A DNA stretch of 22,078 nucleotides from Desulfonatronospira sp964577315 (lineage in GTDB: Bacteria > Desulfobacterota > Desulfovibrionia > Desulfovibrionales > Desulfonatronovibrionaceae). Under the pieces are notes generated by a model that was given only the letters and a program-made list of their open reading frames with translations, was not told where the DNA came from and did no database searches. The stretch's first letter is position 1. Each line of letters begins with the position of its first letter. The stretch lies in NCBI GenBank assembly GCA_964577315.1, contig CAZNYT010000039.1, positions 1-22,078 of the forward strand. The letters run 5' to 3'. Shown here one piece after another: positions 7,980 to 12,879 of the stretch. Made by a program: the position numbers and the translations under genes.

Positions 7980-8356
7980 TATTCCACCGATCCTTTTTCT
8001 GGATTTAGGATCCCATCGATCACTTCAAGCAGCTTGTGTTCATCCACAGGCTTATTGAGCACCTGGGCCACCCCCAAATTCAAGCATTCATCCCTGGTAG
8101 TGTCCTGGACATCCGCGGTTACCACTACCACCGGGATGGTGTTGTGCTTGCTCTTTAAAACCTTTAGCACCTGAAAACCGTCAATGTCCGGCATTAACAG
8201 ATCCAACAGGATAAGCCGGGGCTGGTGTTCCTCTATCTTCCTAAGGGCCTCTCTGCCCGAGATGGCTTCCATAGGTGTATAACCGGCGTTCTGCAGGATC
8301 CTTTTCAAAATGGTTCTTTGAAACCCCGAATCTTCGGTAATAAGTATCTGGGACAT
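7979..8356 (-). CDS. Single-domain response regulator (CheY-like)
   Basis: A 125-residue stand-alone receiver: acidic pocket E8-D9, phospho-acceptor D52 in LILLDLLMPDIDG, T80 in VVVVTAD and K102 in LNKPVD. There is no output domain, so it acts by binding a partner or passing phosphate on. The start at 8356 is chosen for the GGAGA ribosome site about 8 bases upstream; the longer frame to 8425 would run into the end of panB. It overlaps cheC by one base. Its sequence is CheY-like, but nothing shows that it binds the flagellar motor. Confidence 0.92.
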   Translation of the reverse strand: MSQILITEDSGFQRTILKRILQNAGYTPMEAISGREALRKIEEHQPRLILLDLLMPDIDGFQVLKVLKSKHNTIPVVVVTADVQDTTRDECLNLGVAQVLNKPVDEHKLLEVIDGILNPEKGSVE

Positions 8357-8409
8357 ATACTTTTCTCCTTGTGGATGAGAACACCCTGCCCCGGCAGATA
8401 TCCTTGGCT

Positions 8410-9207
8410 CTAGTCCTTGTAGCAATGCTTGGCCTCAGGGAACTCACCTGCTTGCACCTCACTGCGATACCTGTGCAAGGCCTCGGTGATTACGCTGGCC
8501 AAATCCGCATATTTTTTTACAAAACGCGGGGCATGTCCAGTGCTTAACCCCAACAAATCGTTAATAACCAGTACCTGCCCGTCGCAGTCCGGACCGGCCC
8601 CGATACCTATGCTGGGAATGCTTAACTCCTGGGTTATCCTGGCTGCCAACCCGGGCGGAACCGCTTCCAGGACCAGGCTGAAACAGCCGGCTGCTTCCAG
8701 TTTGCGGGCTTCCTGAACGATCTTGTCCCCGGCCTCCCCTCGGCCCTGGACCTTGTATCCCCCCATTTGGGCTATGCTTTGGGGAGTGAGTCCCAAATGC
8801 CCCATAACGGGAATCCCGGCCTTGTTCATGGCTTCTATTTGAGGAAGTACGTTGTCCGCCCCTTCCACCTTAACCGCGCCTGCCCTGGCCTCTTTGAGCA
8901 TACGGCCGGCATTGGAAACTGCCTGATCTACACTGGTATGGTAGGACATAAAAGGCATGTCCGCAACCACTAAAGACCGGTTTACTCCCCGGGTCACCGC
9001 CCGGGTATGATGAAGCATCTCCTCCATGGTCACGGAAAGGGTATCTTCGTGGCCCAGGACAGTCATGGCCAGGGAATCGCCTACCAGGATCATGTCCATT
9101 TCACACCCATCCGCAAACGAGGCCATGGCAAAATCGTAAGCGGTCACCATGGAGAGCTTTCTTTCTCCCTTGGACTTTATTATTTCCGGAACCGTGATCT
9201 TTGACAT
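8410..9207 (-). CDS. panB: 3-methyl-2-oxobutanoate hydroxymethyltransferase
   Basis: This 265-residue cytoplasmic enzyme transfers a hydroxymethyl group from 5,10-methylene-tetrahydrofolate to 2-oxoisovalerate, making ketopantoate for pantothenate and CoA. Length matches the family. Metal ligands are visible as D44 (ILVGDSLAM), D83 (VVADMPFMSY) and E115 (VKVEGA), and the catalytic Glu is E181 (LEAVP). MGHLGLTPQS and IGIGAGPDCDGQVLV are further signatures. The ATG has an upstream GGAGAGA. It is the first gene of the minus-strand signalling run, 53 bp before the response regulator, and is divergent from the CULT gene. panC and panD are not in the window. Confidence 0.97.
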   Translation of the reverse strand: MSKITVPEIIKSKGERKLSMVTAYDFAMASFADGCEMDMILVGDSLAMTVLGHEDTLSVTMEEMLHHTRAVTRGVNRSLVVADMPFMSYHTSVDQAVSNAGRMLKEARAGAVKVEGADNVLPQIEAMNKAGIPVMGHLGLTPQSIAQMGGYKVQGRGEAGDKIVQEARKLEAAGCFSLVLEAVPPGLAARITQELSIPSIGIGAGPDCDGQVLVINDLLGLSTGHAPRFVKKYADLASVITEALHRYRSEVQAGEFPEAKHCYKD

Positions 9208-9287
9208 ATCTCTCTCCGCGTGGTTTTAAACAAATAATGTTTACAATAATACCTGAAAAGTTTTTCCCTTTTGAACCTATTGTTACC

Positions 9288-9320
9288 CATATGTCAAGCT
9301 ATCCTTGGATTTGACATATG
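9288..9320. promoter_or_regulatory. 10-bp inverted repeat between panB and the CULT gene
   Basis: CATATGTCAA (9288-9297) and its exact reverse complement TTGACATATG (9311-9320) are separated by 13 bp. The right arm contains the -35 hexamer of the CULT gene promoter, so a dimeric regulator bound here would occlude RNA polymerase. The left arm places the same TTGACA hexamer on the minus strand facing panB, but no good -10 follows at 16-18 bp. The repeat is seen directly; its use as an operator is inference. Confidence 0.5.
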
Positions 9321-9340
9321 ATTTTGGATTGTTTTAGAAT
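9311..9340 (+). promoter_or_regulatory. Sigma-70-type promoter of the CULT gene
   Basis: TTGACA (9311-9316), an 18-bp spacer and TAGAAT (9335-9340). The -35 is a full consensus match and the -10 matches five of six. A start site near 9347 would leave a leader of about 20 bases that includes the GGAG at 9355-9358. Confidence 0.6.
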
Positions 9341-9367
9341 AGTTTTATTTTAGTGGAGCAATCAGAC

Positions 9368-9775
9368 ATGTATTTGCTTTTAAAAGAAGAGGATGAAACC
9401 CAGGTCAGTATAGATCAGGCCGAATCCGAAGAAACCGAGGAAGAGTGGGAAAGGACTTTTTTTCTGTGCGCCGGCTGCCGCAGCAGGATCACTCGGCAGG
9501 ATGCAGGAATAGATGTCCACGACCAGCACAAGCACGTGTTCATAAATCCCCACGGTCTGGTATTCGAAGTGGGGTGTTTTTCCTGGGCCATCAACTGCGT
9601 GGGAGCTGGTCCCAGTACTTGGGAATTTACCTGGTTCCCGGGATATATGTGGCAAATAACGGTTTGCCTACAGTGCTTAACCCACCTGGGCTGGATATAC
9701 GAAGCCCCGGACGGGGATTATTTCTACGGGTTCATCCTGGACCGCCTGGTGGAAGAGAGCAGCAACCACCAGTAA
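9368..9775 (+). CDS. Stand-alone CULT-domain (cereblon-like) protein
   Basis: A 135-residue protein recognised as a CULT domain, the beta-tent fold of the thalidomide-binding part of eukaryotic cereblon, also known as single-domain bacterial proteins such as the Magnetospirillum protein MsCI4. Residues 1-30 are a very acidic leader. A zinc site is formed by C34-x2-C37 and C100-x2-C103. HVFINPHGLVFEVGCF (56-71) and EFTWFPGYMWQITVC (86-100) then HLGWIY (106-111) are family signatures. W89, W95 and W109 correspond to the tri-tryptophan ligand cage, with Y111 beside it. The cellular role of bacterial CULT proteins is not established. ATG 9368 is preferred over GTG 9353 because GGAG at 9355-9358 is well placed for it. 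It ends 9 bp from the convergent M23 gene. Confidence 0.88.
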   Translation: MYLLLKEEDETQVSIDQAESEETEEEWERTFFLCAGCRSRITRQDAGIDVHDQHKHVFINPHGLVFEVGCFSWAINCVGAGPSTWEFTWFPGYMWQITVCLQCLTHLGWIYEAPDGDYFYGFILDRLVEESSNHQ

Positions 9776-9784
9776 TATGCAGAG

Positions 9785-10627
9785 CTATTCCGCGTTCAGC
9801 AAATACATAGGATCCACCGGCTCTCCCAGGACATAAACACCCAGATGCAGATGCGGGCCTGTAGCCCTGCCGGTCATCCCCACCTCTCCCACTGCCTGAT
9901 TCTGCTCCACGAATTCATTTTCCCGGACCCTTACGGAATTCAAATGCATATACAGGGAATATATGCCCTGTCCGTGATCCAGGACCACTGTCTTGCCCCC
10001 GAAGTAGAAATTCCCGATCAAAACCACGCGGCCTTTTGCAGCTGCCGAGACCTGGGTACCCTTATCTCCCCGCAAATCCACTCCCTTATGAGCGGACCTG
10101 GGCTCCCCGTTCAAGTATCTCTGAACCCCGAAAGGAGAGCTTATCTCCCCGGATACGGGCCTGGCAAAATCACCGTCCCAGTACCTCTCCATGGTCAGGG
10201 AGCTCAAAACGGATCCAAGTTTCTCGCGCTCCCGGGCAATACGGTCCCAAACCTCTTCCGGAGGGGTGACCATCTCCTCCGGAAGGCTGATATGCTGCTC
10301 TGGATACTCTTTATCCTTTACTTGAACTTGGTATCTTTCCTTTTTCTGGTGCTCTTCCCAATAAAACTTAAGCTCCAATGGATATTCTCCCTGGCGCTCC
10401 AGGCCGGCTCCCAGCAGGATTTTTTGTGTGCCAGGCAAATCCACGGGCACGGCAAAAATGTTATCCATCCAAGACACCTTGATCCCCAGCGGCTTTTCCT
10501 GGGATTTCAGCTCTACCCAGAAAGGTTCCCCGCGTCCGACTTCCCCGGGCAACTCCACCTCCACAGCATGCAGAGGCAAAGCCCAGAAAAAAAGAAAGGC
10601 CAATTGTAACAAGACTGCTTTCATCAT
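9785..10627 (-). CDS. M23-family peptidoglycan metallopeptidase
   Basis: A 280-residue exported protein. Residues 1-21 form a signal peptide (LLQLAFLFFWALPLHA then cleavage). An N-terminal domain rich in beta strands (about 22-110) precedes a short helical linker. The C-terminal LytM/M23 domain (about 155-275) keeps the zinc ligands H180 and D184 (HKGVDLRG) and H261 with catalytic H259 (HLHLG); H228 in SLYMHLN is also conserved. It probably cuts peptide crosslinks in the periplasm, since no ligand is missing as it would be in an EnvC/NlpD-type activator. AGGA lies 7 bases before the ATG. The gene converges on the CULT gene and has no partner on its own strand. Confidence 0.92.
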   Translation of the reverse strand: MMKAVLLQLAFLFFWALPLHAVEVELPGEVGRGEPFWVELKSQEKPLGIKVSWMDNIFAVPVDLPGTQKILLGAGLERQGEYPLELKFYWEEHQKKERYQVQVKDKEYPEQHISLPEEMVTPPEEVWDRIAREREKLGSVLSSLTMERYWDGDFARPVSGEISSPFGVQRYLNGEPRSAHKGVDLRGDKGTQVSAAAKGRVVLIGNFYFGGKTVVLDHGQGIYSLYMHLNSVRVRENEFVEQNQAVGEVGMTGRATGPHLHLGVYVLGEPVDPMYLLNAE

Positions 10628-10964
10628 GTTGTTTCCTGTTTGGGTTGTTTGCTACAAGTCAAAAGTCTAAGTCCGCTCAACAGCCAGCCGCAAAACGGCT
10701 GATGGCTTTATTGGCTATAACCTTTGCTGAAGGACTCCACCGGGACGAGATAAGCGGCAAAGAATTCTTTTAACGCGCGCACAGGCAAATTTTTAGCCGC
10801 CCCGGTTAGACAAATATCAACTATTCACCCAATCTTTTTTCCTGCCTGCCTCCCGGCAAAAGCCCGTTAAAAGATCCGGGGAATAACTGCAACGCCCCTA
10901 TTCATCACTTCCCAGGTCTGCATCCCTTGACAACCTCCCTAAGATCCCGATATCAGATAAGGTT
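10628..10964. other. Intergenic region between M23 and YkgJ-like genes
   Basis: 337 bp without a credible open frame. It holds a short hairpin (CAGCCG at 10685-10690, loop CAAAA, CGGCTG at 10696-10701) and, at its right end, a promoter-like pair before the YkgJ-like gene. No tRNA, riboswitch or repeat family was recognised. Both flanking genes read away from it, so it must hold two divergent promoters. Confidence 0.7.
10927..10956 (+). promoter_or_regulatory. Possible promoter of the YkgJ-like gene
   Basis: TTGACA (10927-10932), 18 bp, then TATCAG (10951-10956). The -35 is perfect and the -10 is weak. The predicted start site falls within a few bases of the ATG at 10965, so the message would be nearly leaderless. 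This agrees with the lack of a clear ribosome site, but the -10 match leaves real doubt. Confidence 0.3.
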
Positions 10965-11642
10965 ATGTTACAGGGAACAAATACTACGGATAATACCCAA
11001 AAAGGCTGCATCCAATGCGGCGAGTGTTGCCGCAACAACAGCCCTGCGCTGCACTGGGAGGATCTCCCCCTGGTGCTGGAAAAAAAGCTCCAGAAAAAGC
11101 ACCTGATAATTCTGCGCCGAGGGGAGCCGGCAACGGACAATGTCTTGAACCAGCCCATCCTGCTGGGCCAAGAAATCCTGAAAATCAAGACCAAAACTTC
11201 CACCCCGGGAGAATGTCTCTTCTTGGATCCAAGCTCCAAGCTCTGCACCATTCACGAGCAGCGCCCCCTGGAATGTTCCCTCCTGGAATGCTGGAACCCC
11301 CGTCCCCTAATGGAATCCTATCAATCCCGCCGCCTCACCCGTAAGGACTTGTTTCAGCCCGAGTCTGCCATGGAAGAAATCGTGGACATGCACGAAGAGC
11401 ACTGCTCGGTTCTCAAGATGGCCCGCTTACTCCGGGAGGAAATCCAGGAACCCGGCAAAAATCGGGAAGCAATCCAGTCCATGATCAGCTTCGACCGCTC
11501 CCTGCGGCAGAATTTCCAGGATAAAACCGGTCTCCAGGATTCGGAGATGCTCTTCTACTTCGGCCGTCCCCTACAGGACCTGATGCAACCCTTGTCCACC
11601 TATTTGCGGAAGTACCAGCTAAGTACAGACCTGCCGGAATAA
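10965..11642 (+). CDS. YkgJ-like cysteine-cluster protein
   Basis: A 225-residue cytoplasmic protein of the YkgJ/zinc-or-iron-chelating (CxxCxxCC) family. CIQCGECCR (C15, C18, C21, C22) opens the protein, and a second set lies in GECLFLD, KLCTIHEQRPLECSLLECW (about 82-110). These cysteines are expected to hold a metal or an iron-sulfur cluster; the family has no settled biochemical function. The C-terminal half (about 120-225) is helical and lacks recognisable motifs. No strong ribosome site precedes the ATG. It is a single plus-strand gene that ends 16 bp from the convergent gene at 11659. Confidence 0.8.
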   Translation: MLQGTNTTDNTQKGCIQCGECCRNNSPALHWEDLPLVLEKKLQKKHLIILRRGEPATDNVLNQPILLGQEILKIKTKTSTPGECLFLDPSSKLCTIHEQRPLECSLLECWNPRPLMESYQSRRLTRKDLFQPESAMEEIVDMHEEHCSVLKMARLLREEIQEPGKNREAIQSMISFDRSLRQNFQDKTGLQDSEMLFYFGRPLQDLMQPLSTYLRKYQLSTDLPE

Positions 11643-11658
11643 ATTTAATTTCCGGCTC

Positions 11659-12663
11659 CTAATCCCCTCTCAGTTCCTCTGCCTTTTCCCTGGCCATCCC
11701 AGTCAGGGTTTCACCTGCCTCAGCCAGGGCCAAGATGGAATCTTGGGAAAAGTTGCCCAGCTCCACTCTGCGGTAAATCCACTGCGCCTCGTAAACCACG
11801 TCATGCCCGGCTTCCAGGATCTCTTGGTCCGCCAGCTGATCCTCTATCCGGTTCCGGATGTCCTCCCTCTCCGAGATGTATTCCTTGATTTTCTCTGCTA
11901 GTTCCTCGCGCCTGTCGTTTTCCTCGTCCTCCACCTGCCAGTACTCGAAATATACCTCATTGAGCTCCTCCACGGTTTGCATGAAATCGTCCACCCACCT
12001 GAGCACCATTTCATCCTTAACGGTTCTTTCGAACACGTCAGACAAGTGCTGCACCCGCTGGGCAAACAGCTCCAAAAGCTCCGCGGTTTCATCCGGGGTC
12101 AAAAGGCGTTCTTCCCTTTCTTCCTGAGTTACCACCTCTTTGGGCTCGTTTTCTGCCAAGTGGACTATGTGCTCCACCAGCTCCGGACCATACCTCCGGA
12201 CCACCAGATCTATAACCTCTGGCTGCAACAAATGAGCAAACACCTCCTCCCTGGCCTGCATCACCTCATCTGCCTGGTGGCGCAAACCGGTTAGATCCGT
12301 GGCGTAATGCATGTTGAGCTCCTTGAAGGTGAGGGTGAACCGCCCTTCCTCATCCTGGGGGCCGGGCTGGTAGTGGTAAAAAACAAGCTCTGCAAAATCC
12401 TGGATGAACTTGGGGGTGATCATTTCATCATCAGGCAGTTCCTCGGGTTCTTCCGGCTCCCGGGGACGCTCCGGATCCTCCGGGACAAGCTCCGGCTCCA
12501 GAGGATCCACCTCGGTAACCCGGACAGGATCCTCAGGCTCATGAACGGGTCGCAAATGTATCTCGGGTGGCTGAGGGTCCGGGCGCAAAAAGTGATACCA
12601 GACATTGAGGGCGCCCACTGCCACCACAAGAGTCAGGATCAGAATAAGAACGAGTTTCTTCAT
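11659..12663 (-). CDS. Membrane-anchored acidic helical protein, function unknown
   Basis: Not recognised. The 334-residue product begins MKKLVLILILTLVVAVGALNVWYHF, a single N-terminal hydrophobic segment that reads as an uncleaved anchor. Residues about 28-80 are rich in Pro, Glu and Asp (many EP, PE and DP pairs), like a stiff periplasmic spacer. The rest (80-334) is highly charged and probably helical, with coiled-coil character around 230-275 (EELAEKIKEYISEREDIRNRIEDQL). There are no cysteines and no catalytic motif that I can name. Net charge is strongly negative. A run of G (about 12671-12675) lies 7 bases from the ATG. Its upstream edge is 17 bp from the inverted-repeat element, so its original promoter may have been displaced or replaced. 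It converges on the YkgJ-like gene. Confidence 0.75.
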   Translation of the reverse strand: MKKLVLILILTLVVAVGALNVWYHFLRPDPQPPEIHLRPVHEPEDPVRVTEVDPLEPELVPEDPERPREPEEPEELPDDEMITPKFIQDFAELVFYHYQPGPQDEEGRFTLTFKELNMHYATDLTGLRHQADEVMQAREEVFAHLLQPEVIDLVVRRYGPELVEHIVHLAENEPKEVVTQEEREERLLTPDETAELLELFAQRVQHLSDVFERTVKDEMVLRWVDDFMQTVEELNEVYFEYWQVEDEENDRREELAEKIKEYISEREDIRNRIEDQLADQEILEAGHDVVYEAQWIYRRVELGNFSQDSILALAEAGETLTGMAREKAEELRGD

Positions 12664-12679
12664 TTATAAACCCCCTATA

Positions 12680-12860
12680 ATAACTACAGCGAAACTTTGT
12701 GGGCAAATCTGCTTGGGGACAGTCCCCCGCAAGCCACTCCCTAGCACAAATAAAATATTCACTAGCGCGTAAATGTTTGCATATGTCATAATTAGTTCTT
12801 AGCGGGGACACTCCCCAAGCTACGCCTGTGCCGGAAAAGCTGAAGTTTCGCTGTAGTTAT
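12680..12860. mobile_element. MITE-like element with 18-bp terminal inverted repeats
   Basis: ATAACTACAGCGAAACTT (12680-12697) has an exact reverse complement at 12843-12860. Inside, a second imperfect pair of arms lies at 12711-12730 and 12802-12820; each arm contains a GGGGAC...TCCCC palindrome. The 181-bp element has no coding capacity of its own. If the ends are trimmed by one base, TAA flanks both sides (12678-12680 and 12860-12862); a TA duplication is also possible. It fills nearly all of the space between the helicase stop (19 bp away) and the start of the unknown gene (17 bp away). The mobilising transposase is not in the window. Confidence 0.7.
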
Positions 12861-12879
12861 AAGTCTTGCAGGTGCCAAG

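Noticed and set aside
10680..10715. Fluoride (crcB) riboswitch-like hairpin followed by CTGATGGC
   Set aside because: The 3' half resembles the motif, but the required upstream GATG and pairing strand are absent, and no fluoride exporter gene follows.
12677..12706. Minus-strand promoter TTGCCC-18 bp-TATTAT inside the MITE end for the unknown gene
   Set aside because: The predicted transcript would start downstream of the G-run that best serves as ribosome site, and the -35 matches only four of six bases.
12539..12811. 90-residue minus-strand frame running from the MITE into the unknown gene
   Set aside because: It is out of frame with the clear gene, has mixed composition and no ribosome site; treated as a shadow.
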